DNA of 54,362 nt from an uncultured Parasphingopyxis sp. (GTDB taxonomy: Bacteria > Pseudomonadota > Alphaproteobacteria > Sphingomonadales > Sphingomonadaceae): NCBI RefSeq assembly GCF_937129435.1, contig NZ_CAKZNF010000009.1, positions 1-54,362 of the forward strand, given 5' to 3'. Both the position numbers and the translations under genes were made by a program. A model generated the notes under the pieces. It was not told the origin of the DNA and searched no databases. It worked only from the letters and a program-made list of their open reading frames with translations. Below, in pieces: positions 21,032 through 30,084 of the stretch; the first letter of the stretch is position 1, and the number at the start of each line of letters is the position of its first letter.

Positions 21032-22233
21032 AATTCGGTATCGATCATCTTCTCGCCGACCCTGAGCTGCGTAAGCCGCTGGAGGGTCGACGCGTTGCCT
21101 TGCTGGCCCATCCGGCCTCGGTGACGGAAGACCTGACCCACAGCCTCGACGCGCTGATCGCGGCGGGCGTCAACGTCACCGCCGCCTTCGGCCCGCAGCA
21201 CGGGATCAAGGGCGACAAGCAGGACAATATGGTCGAGACCGAGGATGCGACCGATCCGGTCTATGGCATCCCGGTGTTCAGCCTTTACGGCGAGGTGCGG
21301 CGGCCGACCGGCCAGTCTATGCATACCTTCGATACCGTGCTGATCGACCTGCAGGACCTGGGTTGCCGAATCTACACCTTCATCACGACGCTGCTTTATA
21401 TGGTCGAAGCCGCCGCCGGGAGCGGCAAGGCGGTTTGGGTGCTCGACCGGCCCAATCCGGCGGGCCGGCCTGTCGAAGGGCTGACGCTACGCCAAGGCTG
21501 GGAAAGTTTCGTTGGCGCCGGACCGATGCCGATGCGGCACGGGATGACGATGGGCGAACTCGGTTACTGGTTTGTCGACCATTTCAACCTTGACGTCGAT
21601 TATCGGGTGATCGAGATGGAAGGCTGGCGCCCCGATGATTCGTCCGGTTTCGGTTGGCCGCTCGACGAGCGCATCTGGATCAATCCGAGCCCCAACGCCG
21701 CGAACCTCAACATGGCGCGCGCCTATGCCGGGACGGTGATGCTCGAAGGCGCGACGCTGAGCGAGGGCCGGGGAACGACGCGGCCGCTCGAAATCTTCGG
21801 CGCCCCCGGTATCAATGCCCGCGCCGTGCTGGCGAAGATGGAGCGCCTCGCGCCGGACTGGCTCGCAGGCTGCACCTTGCGCGAAATCTGGTTCCAACCG
21901 ACCTTTCACAAACATGTCGGCGAACTGTGCCATGGCGTCCATATCCATGCCGAAGGGGCGGGATACGATCACAAGGCGTTCAAGCCGTGGCGGCTCCAGG
22001 CACTGGCTTTCAAGGCGATCCGAAAACTGTATCCGGACTATTCGATTTGGCGCGGCACCGATTTCAAATACGAATATACCAATGACATGCTAGCGATCGA
22101 CGTTATCAATGGCGGACCCGCGCTGCGCGAATGGGTGGACGATGCGGGAGCCGAACCGGGCGATCTGGATGCCATGGCGCACGCCGACGAAGAGGCATGG
22201 CGCGTTGAGCGAGCGCCGCACCTCCTCTACTGA
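21028..22233 (+). CDS. DUF1343 / NamZ-like exo-beta-N-acetylmuramidase
   Basis: This predicted 401-residue protein belongs to the DUF1343 family. Characterised members (NamZ) cleave N-acetylmuramic acid from non-reducing ends of peptidoglycan fragments. The conserved N-terminus reads RRVALLAHPASVTEDLTHSLD, followed by FGPQHGIKGDKQDNM, LIDLQDLGCRIYTFITTL and VLDRPNPAGRPVEG. Further conserved segments are LSEGRGTTRPLEIFGAPG and the C-terminal WRGTDFKYEYTNDMLAID. The start ATG overlaps the upstream stop; no signal peptide is seen. A cytoplasmic peptidoglycan-recycling role is therefore inferred instead of action on the wall from outside. It is followed seven bases later by a TPR-sulfotransferase gene. 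Confidence 0.88.
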   Translation: MKFGIDHLLADPELRKPLEGRRVALLAHPASVTEDLTHSLDALIAAGVNVTAAFGPQHGIKGDKQDNMVETEDATDPVYGIPVFSLYGEVRRPTGQSMHTFDTVLIDLQDLGCRIYTFITTLLYMVEAAAGSGKAVWVLDRPNPAGRPVEGLTLRQGWESFVGAGPMPMRHGMTMGELGYWFVDHFNLDVDYRVIEMEGWRPDDSSGFGWPLDERIWINPSPNAANLNMARAYAGTVMLEGATLSEGRGTTRPLEIFGAPGINARAVLAKMERLAPDWLAGCTLREIWFQPTFHKHVGELCHGVHIHAEGAGYDHKAFKPWRLQALAFKAIRKLYPDYSIWRGTDFKYEYTNDMLAIDVINGGPALREWVDDAGAEPGDLDAMAHADEEAWRVERAPHLLY

Positions 22234-22240
22234 CCGCGCC

Positions 22241-23701
22241 ATGACCGAGAGCATCGCCGATCTCGCCGACCGCGCCATGGCGCATCTCAACGCCGGGCGT
22301 TTCGCGGAGGCGGCGACAGAATTGGAAGCGCTGCTTTCGCAAAAGCCGGATCTGCCTGACATGTGGTACAATCTCGGCTACGCGCAACGCCGGCTGCACC
22401 GGTTTGAAGAAGCGCTCGCCTCCTATGCGCAGGCGCTCGATCGCGGCGTCGCCGACCCGCAGGAGGTGCATCTCAATCGGGCGGTGGTTCTGACCGGCGA
22501 TCTCTCTCGCCCCGACGAAGCAAAGGAGGAGCTGGGAAAGGCGCTGGCTATCGCTCCGCGCTATTTCCCGGCGCTGCTCAACCTTGGCGGGCTGCACGAA
22601 GATCGCGGTGATCGCGAAGCGGCGCGGGAGGCATATGCCAAGGCGCTGGAAATAGAGCCGGGCGATGCATTGGTGCTGACGCGGTTGGCGGTGCTTTCGG
22701 ATATCGAGAGCGCCGATGACACATTGGTCAAAAGGATCGAGGCGCGGATCGGCGCCCCCTCAAGCACCGCCGACGACCGCGCCGATCTGGGTTTCGCACT
22801 CGGTCAGATTCTCGACCGGTTGGGCGACTACGACGCCGCCTTCGCCGCCTACCGCGCCGCCAACCAGGCAAGTGCGCAGGTGAAAACGGTCAACAGCTTC
22901 GCCTATAATCGCGCCGCCGAGAGCGCCCATACCGATCGCCTTATCGCCGCCTTCGATACGCCGGATACGCCGGATACGCCGGGAGGCGAGGAGAAGCCGC
23001 TCTTTATCTGCGGCATGTACCGTTCGGGCTCGACGCTTGCCGAGCAGATCCTGTCGCGACACAGCCGGGTAACCATGGGAGGCGAACTCGATCTCGTACC
23101 CACAGAATTGATCGCGGCGTTCGATCGCTATCCCGAGGATGCCGCGACAGCTGGCCGGCCGAAACTTGCCGAACTGCGCGCCGCCTATCTCGCAGAACTC
23201 GAAAAGCGATTTCCCGGAAGCGATATCGTCACCGACAAACGCCCTGCCAATTTCCGGCATATCGGTCTCATCAAACACGTCTTCCCCGGCGCGAAAATCG
23301 TCGATACGCTGCGCGATCCGATCGACAACGGCCTGTCGATCTACTTCGCCCACCTCGGTGCCAGCGCGCCCTATGCGCGGGACCTGGATGACATCGTCCA
23401 TTTCTACCGCGAATACCGGCGGCTGATGGCGCATTGGCAGAGCCTCTGGCCCGACGACATTCTCGGGCTCGATTACGACGCGCTCGTTTCCGATCCCGAG
23501 CCGCATATCCGCCGCCTCCTCGACTTCGCCGGCCTCGATTTCGAGGAAGCGTGTCTCGAGCCGCACAAGGGCGAGGGAACGGTGCGAACGCTCAGCGCCT
23601 GGCAGGTGCGCCAGCCGCTCTACAAGAAATCATCGGGGCGCTGGCGCAACTATGAGAGCCATATCGCCCCCCTTATCGAGGCGTTCGACAAGCCGAACTA
23701 A
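22241..23701 (+). CDS. TPR repeat - sulfotransferase domain protein
   Basis: This predicted 486-residue protein has N-terminal TPR repeats (about 1-185; for example FAEAATELEALLSQKPDLPD and LHRFEEALASYAQALDRG). A C-terminal sulfotransferase domain (about 250-480) follows. FICGMYRSGSTLAEQILSRH is the 5'-phosphosulfate loop for the donor PAPS, and IVDTLRDPIDNGLSIYFAHLG is the 3'-phosphate-binding segment. There is no signal peptide. A linker contains three tandem Asp-Thr-Pro units. TPR-sulfotransferases of this type are frequent in alphaproteobacteria, and the acceptors are mostly unknown. An earlier TTG at 22205 is possible but overlaps the NamZ gene. Its stop overlaps the convergent VWA gene by four bases. 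Confidence 0.87.
   Translation: MTESIADLADRAMAHLNAGRFAEAATELEALLSQKPDLPDMWYNLGYAQRRLHRFEEALASYAQALDRGVADPQEVHLNRAVVLTGDLSRPDEAKEELGKALAIAPRYFPALLNLGGLHEDRGDREAAREAYAKALEIEPGDALVLTRLAVLSDIESADDTLVKRIEARIGAPSSTADDRADLGFALGQILDRLGDYDAAFAAYRAANQASAQVKTVNSFAYNRAAESAHTDRLIAAFDTPDTPDTPGGEEKPLFICGMYRSGSTLAEQILSRHSRVTMGGELDLVPTELIAAFDRYPEDAATAGRPKLAELRAAYLAELEKRFPGSDIVTDKRPANFRHIGLIKHVFPGAKIVDTLRDPIDNGLSIYFAHLGASAPYARDLDDIVHFYREYRRLMAHWQSLWPDDILGLDYDALVSDPEPHIRRLLDFAGLDFEEACLEPHKGEGTVRTLSAWQVRQPLYKKSSGRWRNYESHIAPLIEAFDKPN
22955..22981 (+). repeat. Three tandem copies of a 9-base unit inside the sulfotransferase gene
   Basis: GATACGCCG occurs three times in direct tandem and encodes Asp-Thr-Pro three times in the linker between the TPR and sulfotransferase domains. 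Copy-number change would keep the reading frame. Confidence 0.9.
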
Positions 23702-24879
23702 CCCTGCTTCCGCGTCAGCTCCCGCATCGCATCGTCCAGGCCACCTAGCGTCAGCGGGTACATGCGGTCGTTCATCAATTCGCGGATCACCTTTGTGCTC
23801 TGCGAATAGCCCCATTGCTGTTCGGGAACCGGGTTGAGCCACGCGGCGGCGGGGTAGGTGTTGGTCAGCCGCTGCATCCACACCGCGCCCGCTTCCTCGT
23901 TGAAATGTTCGACCGAGCCGCCGGGATGGGTGATCTCGTACGGGCTCATCGATGCATCGCCGACGAAGATCAGCTTATAGTCGTGGCCGAATTTGTGGAG
24001 CACGTCCCAGGTGGGCGTCCGCTCTGAAAACCGCCGCCGATTATCCTTCCACAGGCCCTCATAGGGACAGTTGTGGAAGTAGAAGAATTCCAGATTCTTG
24101 AACTCGCTCGATGCCGCCGAAAACAGTTCCTCGCAGACCTTCACATGCGGATCCATCGACCCGCCGATGTCGAGACACAGCAGCACCTTGATCGCATTGC
24201 GGCGTTCGGCGCGCATATGGATGTCGAGCCAGCCCTTCTTCGCCGTGCCGTCGATCGTCGACTTGATGTCGAGCTCGTCCTGCGCCCCGTCGCGCGCGAA
24301 TTTGCGCAGCCGGCGCAGCGCGACCTTGATGTTGCGCGTGCCCAGCTCCTTGGTCGAATCGAGATTGCGGAATTCGCGCTTCTCCCAGACCTTCACGGCT
24401 TTCTTGTGCTTGCTCTCGCCGCCGATGCGAACGCCTTCGGGGTTATAGCCCGAATGGCCGTAGGGCGAGGTGCCGCCAGTGCCGATCCACTTGTTGCCGC
24501 CCTCGTGTCGCTCCTTCTGCTCCTCGAGCCGCTTCTTGAGCGTGTCCATGATCTCGTCCCAGGACCCGAGCTTCTCGATCTCGGCCATTTCCTCCTCGGT
24601 GAGATATTTCTCGGCGACGGCGCGCAGCCATTCCTCGGGAATTTCGGCCTCTTCGGTGCCATAGCTCGTCTCGATGCCCTTGAAGACCTTGGCGAACACC
24701 TGGTCGAACCGGTCGAGCAGCCCCTCATCCTTCACGAAGGTCGCGCGGGCGAGATAATAGAAATCCTGCGGGCTGCGCTCGATCACGTCCTTGTCGAGCG
24801 CGTCGAGCAGCGTGAGATGTTCCTTCATGCTGGCCTGAATGCCCGCCTCGCGGAGTTCGTCGACGAAGGAAAAGAACAT
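23698..24879 (-). CDS. VWA domain CoxE-like protein, MoxR-associated
   Basis: This predicted 393-residue cytoplasmic protein starts MFFSFVDELREAGIQASMKE. Its helical N-terminal half is followed by a von Willebrand A domain. The metal-site motif is DIGGSM (Asp237, Ser241), where the canonical first Ser of DxSxS is Gly. Other conserved pieces are IFVGDASMSPYEI and YPAAAWLNPVPEQQW. Proteins of this CoxE/YehP-like group work with MoxR AAA+ ATPases, probably as a substrate adaptor in assembly or metal insertion. Here the MoxR gene is 2.2 kb away on the same strand, with two unrelated genes between them. The segment at 120-160 is rich in charged and Gly residues and looks unstructured. Confidence 0.88.
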   Translation of the reverse strand: MFFSFVDELREAGIQASMKEHLTLLDALDKDVIERSPQDFYYLARATFVKDEGLLDRFDQVFAKVFKGIETSYGTEEAEIPEEWLRAVAEKYLTEEEMAEIEKLGSWDEIMDTLKKRLEEQKERHEGGNKWIGTGGTSPYGHSGYNPEGVRIGGESKHKKAVKVWEKREFRNLDSTKELGTRNIKVALRRLRKFARDGAQDELDIKSTIDGTAKKGWLDIHMRAERRNAIKVLLCLDIGGSMDPHVKVCEELFSAASSEFKNLEFFYFHNCPYEGLWKDNRRRFSERTPTWDVLHKFGHDYKLIFVGDASMSPYEITHPGGSVEHFNEEAGAVWMQRLTNTYPAAAWLNPVPEQQWGYSQSTKVIRELMNDRMYPLTLGGLDDAMRELTRKQG

Positions 24880-24916
24880 TGGCTATCCCATATTTTTGCG
24901 CCGCCAGCCGGTCAGG

Positions 24917-24944
24917 TTGACAGTCGCTTGACAGTCGCTTGACA
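24917..24944. repeat. Short direct repeat, TTGACAGTCGC x2 plus partial third copy
   Basis: TTGACAGTCGC at 24917-24927 is repeated exactly at 24928-24938, then TTGACAC begins a third copy. The array lies in the 211-base gap between the VWA and DUF817 genes. Each unit starts with a -35-like TTGACA on the plus strand, but no coding region follows on that strand and no clear -10 is seen. Confidence 0.8.
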
Positions 24945-25090
24945 CCCTACGGGGTTAGAAGCTCCGGCCTTGCTTTCCGTTAGCGTGAACTATGACAGAT
25001 GCGGCGCTGGTAGGAAAGTATGGACATACGGCGACATATCGAGAGGATATACCTGCGATTGCAAGAATCCGGGGCGGTCTGGACGCTGCG

Positions 25091-25957
25091 CTACGGCGCT
25101 GTGTTGTTGATTTGGCGGGGGGCGCTTTGCTCGGTTCGATTGCCCGACCAGACCAGCACGAAGCTGATGATCATCAGCAGATACCAGCTGCCGAGCTTGG
25201 CGAGACCCACCATCTGCCAGCCCGCCGATTGGTCGGGATAGGTCCAGGCGCGCGCGAAGGTGCCGAGATTCTCAGCGAACCAGATGAACAGCGCCACGAG
25301 CAGCCAACCGACGAGCAGCGGCATCCAGCGCGGCGTCTTCCATGGCGTGAACCAGATGCGCGTGTGCCAGAAGAGGAGGGCGGTGGCGGCGAAGAGCGCC
25401 CAGCGGATATCGGGCAGCCAGTGATGCGCGAAAAAATTGACGTAGATCGCCGCCGCGAGAACGCCGGCGGCCCAAAGCGGCGGGGCGCCGGTCAGGTGCA
25501 TGTCGAAAATCCGCCAGATGCGTGCGATGTAGGAACCGACGGCGGCATACATGAACCCTGATAAGAGCGGCACATCGCCAATTCTGATCAGGCTCGGTTC
25601 GGGATAGATCCAGCTGCCATTCGCCGTCTTGAACAGCTCCATGATCGTACCGACGATGTGAAAGACAAGGATGACCTTGGCCTCGGCCCATGTTTCGAGG
25701 CAAAGAACGAGCATCGCGACTTGGATAGAAAGTGCAGCCAGCGTCAGGAAATCGTATCGGGCGAGGGCGGCATCATCTGGATAGAAAACGTGCGTGCCCA
25801 CCAGAAGCGCCAGCATCAGCCCGCCGAACAGGCAGGCCCAGGCCTGTTTGAAACCGAAGAGCAGAAATTCGTACAGCGTGCGCTGCCACGGATGGCGAAA
25901 TTCGAGACGTTCCAAATTTGCGCGAATTTGCGCGAAACGGGTTGGCGCGCTGCTCAA
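25091..25957 (-). CDS. DUF817 family integral membrane protein
   Basis: This predicted 288-residue protein has about seven hydrophobic segments. The conserved DUF817 block ILVFHIVGTIMELFKTANGS followed by WIYPEPSLIRIGDVPLLSGF identifies the family. Members are inner-membrane proteins of unknown function, found in scattered proteobacteria and bacilli. Several acidic and aromatic residues in the central helices (YSYIARIW-type segment and NFFAHHWLPD) could bind a ligand or ion, but no activity is known. It ends 211 bases before the VWA gene start and is preceded by an exported protein gene. It separates the VWA and MoxR genes, which suggests insertion at this site. Confidence 0.85.
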   Translation of the reverse strand: MSSAPTRFAQIRANLERLEFRHPWQRTLYEFLLFGFKQAWACLFGGLMLALLVGTHVFYPDDAALARYDFLTLAALSIQVAMLVLCLETWAEAKVILVFHIVGTIMELFKTANGSWIYPEPSLIRIGDVPLLSGFMYAAVGSYIARIWRIFDMHLTGAPPLWAAGVLAAAIYVNFFAHHWLPDIRWALFAATALLFWHTRIWFTPWKTPRWMPLLVGWLLVALFIWFAENLGTFARAWTYPDQSAGWQMVGLAKLGSWYLLMIISFVLVWSGNRTEQSAPRQINNTAP

Positions 25958-25978
25958 GCTCGGGAACTCAGCGCGAGA

Positions 25979-27094
25979 CTAATCTGGGGTGTCTGAGAAT
26001 ATCCTAATCTCGGAATTACCTTCACTACCCACGGCCACCTCCGCTACCGGCGACCCTGCCCATTCCATTGAGCCTTCGCCGCCAAGCGAGCGCATCTGTT
26101 CAATATTAGGCACACCGTCGAAAGGTCCGAAGATCCAAGCCTGATCTCCACGATAGAGTGCAATGAAAGGACGGGATTCTAGCTCGTCAATGCGCGGAAG
26201 TACCTCCATTCCGTGGCCACTGTCGCCAAACAAGACGATCTGCGGTTCACCGTTTCGCGCCGCATCACCCAGAACCAGCCAGATTCCGTCCTCGTTTACA
26301 TCGCCGTCAACTATGCATGGGTTTTCGAGCGGCCTTCGCAAAAAAAGGTTGCCATCATCTTCGATATCCGAGTCCGACCGTCCGGCCACAAGGGTGCTGC
26401 TGACCAGTGCGCCTTCCAATCCAGAACCCGGCACGAGGGCGGCAGGTGGCGTTACGATGGTAGGGCAGGGCGCCGGATCGTAAATGGATGTTGGCTGGAT
26501 AGGTATTCCTTCCGGCAACTCGATACCCCTAAGCAATGCATAGGCTGCACCGACAATGTCGTCCCTGCGCGATTGCGGTCCCGTGACGCGCACTTTGATC
26601 ATCCATAGCCCCGCCCGAGCGAAGCCTGCCGCGGTCGACGCGGTCGCCCCGCGAACGGAGGCATTCTCGTAAACCGTCATCCGCGCCGCATCTGGTATGT
26701 CGTCCAGCTGCGTCGTTTCATTGCGGGTCTGTACGGGTTCTCCATAAAGCCCTTCGATAATTTGCAGGGTTGCCAATGCGACGATCCCGGGATCGGAGAG
26801 ACCGGTGCGATATATGTAAATCGTACCGACTGTGTCGCCGCTCTCGCTGCCATATTGGGCGTAATTGTCCGTGCCGGTGTCAGCGCTGAATTCACCAACC
26901 CGGCTTAGCTGCAAGATTCCCGCAGATTCGGGGACGGCGATCTCGGCAAGCCTTGGGCGGGGCGGCCCATCGACCGGGTCGACCCAGCTAGGCGATACGA
27001 TCTGATAATCCTGAGCCTGGGCGATAGCTGGTAAAAGCAAAATACCAAGAAGAAAGGCTCCCACTTGAACCCAATGATTGACCGAGCTCGTCAT
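25979..27094 (-). CDS. Exported protein of unknown function
   Basis: This predicted 371-residue protein is not recognised. It has a clear signal peptide (MTSSVNHWVQVGAFLLGILLLPAIAQAQD, likely cut after AQA). The mature part is acidic and beta-rich, with segments such as VGTIYIYRTGLSDPGIVALA and ARAGLWMIKVRVTG, and contains two Cys. No enzyme motif stands out. The base composition is lower in GC than its neighbours; for example 26101-26160 is 30 of 60 G+C, and its codon choice uses A/T-ending codons more often. This suggests recent acquisition. It sits 18 bases from the moxR stop and 21 bases upstream of the DUF817 stop, on the same strand. Confidence 0.75.
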   Translation of the reverse strand: MTSSVNHWVQVGAFLLGILLLPAIAQAQDYQIVSPSWVDPVDGPPRPRLAEIAVPESAGILQLSRVGEFSADTGTDNYAQYGSESGDTVGTIYIYRTGLSDPGIVALATLQIIEGLYGEPVQTRNETTQLDDIPDAARMTVYENASVRGATASTAAGFARAGLWMIKVRVTGPQSRRDDIVGAAYALLRGIELPEGIPIQPTSIYDPAPCPTIVTPPAALVPGSGLEGALVSSTLVAGRSDSDIEDDGNLFLRRPLENPCIVDGDVNEDGIWLVLGDAARNGEPQIVLFGDSGHGMEVLPRIDELESRPFIALYRGDQAWIFGPFDGVPNIEQMRSLGGEGSMEWAGSPVAEVAVGSEGNSEIRIFSDTPD

Positions 27095-27112
27095 TCCGGC
27101 TGCCCCTTTTTG

Positions 27113-27958
<846 letters not shown>

Positions 27959-28053
27959 TTGGGATCCTTTCTGTCGAACGGCTCTTTTGCTCTTTCCGTT
28001 TACGTCAATCGAGACGGATAGGGGGAAGAGGGAAGGCACGCAACAGCAGAAAA

Positions 28054-28160
28054 CCGTCATTCCCGTGAAGGCGGGAATCCTGCTCTCTTCCGCTCCCGAA
28101 GGATCGCTGTTTCTTAAACGGACATAGGTAGCGGGATTCCCGCTTTTGCGGGAATGACGG
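28054..28160. repeat. Two facing copies of a CCGTCATTCCCG...GGGAAT palindromic element
   Basis: The left unit (28054-28080) reads CCGTCATTCCCGTGAAGGCG then GGAATCC. The right unit (28131-28160) is nearly its reverse complement, GCGGGATTCCCGCTTTTGCG then GGAATGACGG. Each unit can form a hairpin, and the pair forms a longer one. The sequence matches the widespread CGTCATTCCCGCGAAAGCGGGAAT repeat family of proteobacteria. It lies in the divergent gap between moxR and the lipoprotein gene. Confidence 0.8.
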
Positions 28161-28207
28161 AAATGTGGCACTTTGCTCGGCCTCCCGAACGGTTTAGCCT
28201 GTATCGG

Positions 28208-28936
28208 ATGATCCGAGCCGCTATCCTCTCGCTCGCACTCATCCTTGCCGGGTGCACCAGCGTCCGGGGCTACGGGCCGCAGGGCTATGCCATTCCGGCG
28301 GATCGGGACATGCGGATCGTCGTCATGCGGCCCGATGTCGAGGTCGGGCTGCTCAACGCAGGTGGCGTGATCGAGCCGCGCGTCGACTGGACCGAAGAGG
28401 CGCAGACGAACCTGCTGTCCGGGCTCGCCGCCAATCTGTCCGAACGCGGCGCATCGATGGTATTGCTCCCCGACCAACAGGGCGACGCGGCACGCCTTGT
28501 CGCCGATTACGAGCGGCTGCACATGGCCGTCGCCATGTCGATCGCCGAGTTCCGCTATGGTAGCGAAAGGCTGCCGACCAAGGGCGAAGAGGGGTTCGAT
28601 TGGACGCTGGGGCCGGGCGCGGCGCGGATCGGCGAGTTGGGGGGCGGCAATTACGCGCTGTTCCTGACGGCGCGCGACAGCTTTTCCTCCGACGAGCGCG
28701 TGGCGCTGCAGGTGCTGGGATGGGCGGGATGTCTGATCGGGCTGTGCTTCGCGCCGTCGGGCGGGCAGCGTTTCGCCTATGTCAGCCTCGTCGAGCTCGA
28801 GACCGGCGACATCGTCTGGTTCAACATACTCTCCTCCTCGGTCGGCGACATTCGCAGCCCCGAAGGCGCGCGTTCGACGGTGGACAGCCTGTTGCGGGAG
28901 ATGCCCACAAGGGCGGGGGAGGCGGACGCGTCGTGA
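28208..28936 (+). CDS. Lipoprotein of unknown function, first gene of an M48 cassette
   Basis: This predicted 242-residue protein starts MIRAAILSLALILAGCTS, with lipobox LAGC and acylated Cys16. The mature part begins with YGPQGYAIPADRDMRIVVMR and contains a central alpha/beta domain. The segment FGLVG-like VALQVLGWAGCLIGLCFAPS is a hydrophobic stretch, possibly a membrane-contacting loop. No named family is recognised with confidence. Its stop overlaps the GTG start of the M48 protease gene (GTGA), so the two are coupled. The open frame starts earlier, but this ATG is the only one that opens a signal peptide. Confidence 0.78.
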   Translation: MIRAAILSLALILAGCTSVRGYGPQGYAIPADRDMRIVVMRPDVEVGLLNAGGVIEPRVDWTEEAQTNLLSGLAANLSERGASMVLLPDQQGDAARLVADYERLHMAVAMSIAEFRYGSERLPTKGEEGFDWTLGPGAARIGELGGGNYALFLTARDSFSSDERVALQVLGWAGCLIGLCFAPSGGQRFAYVSLVELETGDIVWFNILSSSVGDIRSPEGARSTVDSLLREMPTRAGEADAS

Positions 28937-30084
28937 TCCGGCAGGCGATCGGAGCGGCCGTTGCGCTGGCGCTGCTGGCCACGCCGGCCGGCGCGCAAAC
29001 GGTCAGCGGCTACCAGCCCCAGGACGAGGACGAGCGCGGCCTGTGGATGGTAATGGACGAATATGAGCGGCAGTTGCAGCGATCGAACTTCGTCATGCGC
29101 GATCCCGGCCTCAACGCCTATGTGAACGAGGTCTTCTGCCGGATCGCCGGCGACCAGTGCGAGGACATCCGCATCTACATCGTCCGCACGCCCTATTTCA
29201 ACGCGTCGATGGCGCCCAATGGCGTGATGGAAATATGGTCCGGTCTTTTCCTGCGCGTGCGCAACGAGGCGCAGTTAGCCGCCGTCCTAGGGCATGAATT
29301 CACCCATTATCGCAACCGCCATTCGCTGCAGATGTTTCGCACCGTGCGAGACCGCACGAACGTGATGAGCTTTCTCGGCATCGAATTGTTCGTCGCCGGG
29401 GGCGGATTGCTGGCTACGGCAGGACAGCTCGCGATGATCAGCTCGCTCTTTTCCTATACCCGCGAGATGGAGCGCGAGGCGGACACCGAATCGGTGCGCC
29501 TGCTGGTCGACGCCGGATATGATCCGATGGCGGCCTCGCGCATCTGGGCGCAGATCCGCGACGAGCGCGACGCCCGGGCGGAGGATCGCGGCCATGACGG
29601 GCGCGGCGAGGACGCGATTTTCGGCACACATCCGCTGTCCGAGGACCGGATGGTCGACCTGCGCATGCTCGCCGAGGCGGCGGGCGAGGGCGGCGAACGC
29701 TATCGCGACCGCTACACGCTCATGCTCGCGCCGCACTGGCAGGCGATCGTCGACGACCAGATCAACCTCAACGACTATGGTGCCACCCGGCATTTGCTCG
29801 ACGCGCTGGCCGCCGATGGGTGGACGGCGGAGCTGCGCTATGCCGAGGCCGAACTGATGCGGCGGCGCGGCGAAACCGGCGATTTCAACGCGGCGACGCG
29901 GTCCTATGAGGCGGCGCTCCTGATGCGGCCCGATATGGCCGAGGCGTGGCGCGGCCTCGGCTATGCGCTGCTGCGGCTCGACCGGCAGGAGGAAGGACGG
30001 ACGGCGCTCCGGCAGTATCTGGCATTGCGGCCCGATGCCGAGGACGCGGCAATGGTCGCGATGCTCGCCGGGGTGACGTCATGA
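28933..30084 (+). CDS. M48 family metalloprotease with TPR-like C-terminus
   Basis: This predicted 383-residue exported zinc protease begins with GTG and a signal peptide (MIRQAIGAAVALALLATPAGAQ). The zinc-binding motif is H121EFTH125 in AAVLGHEFTHYRNRH. The third ligand is in READTESVRLLVDAGYDP, the usual ExxxD-type segment of M48 enzymes such as BepA and LoiP. The C-terminal ~110 residues contain TPR-like repeats (ATRSYEAALLMRPDMAEAWRG), an arrangement like BepA, which works on outer membrane assembly. The start overlaps the upstream lipoprotein stop, and the stop overlaps the start of the next lipoprotein gene (ATGA). A role in envelope protein quality control is inferred by family. Confidence 0.92.
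   Translation: MIRQAIGAAVALALLATPAGAQTVSGYQPQDEDERGLWMVMDEYERQLQRSNFVMRDPGLNAYVNEVFCRIAGDQCEDIRIYIVRTPYFNASMAPNGVMEIWSGLFLRVRNEAQLAAVLGHEFTHYRNRHSLQMFRTVRDRTNVMSFLGIELFVAGGGLLATAGQLAMISSLFSYTREMEREADTESVRLLVDAGYDPMAASRIWAQIRDERDARAEDRGHDGRGEDAIFGTHPLSEDRMVDLRMLAEAAGEGGERYRDRYTLMLAPHWQAIVDDQINLNDYGATRHLLDALAADGWTAELRYAEAELMRRRGETGDFNAATRSYEAALLMRPDMAEAWRGLGYALLRLDRQEEGRTALRQYLALRPDAEDAAMVAMLAGVTS

Noticed and set aside
24992..25561. 189-residue plus-strand ORF in the VWA-DUF817 gap
   Set aside because: It runs mostly antisense to DUF817, has no family resemblance and no ribosome binding site.
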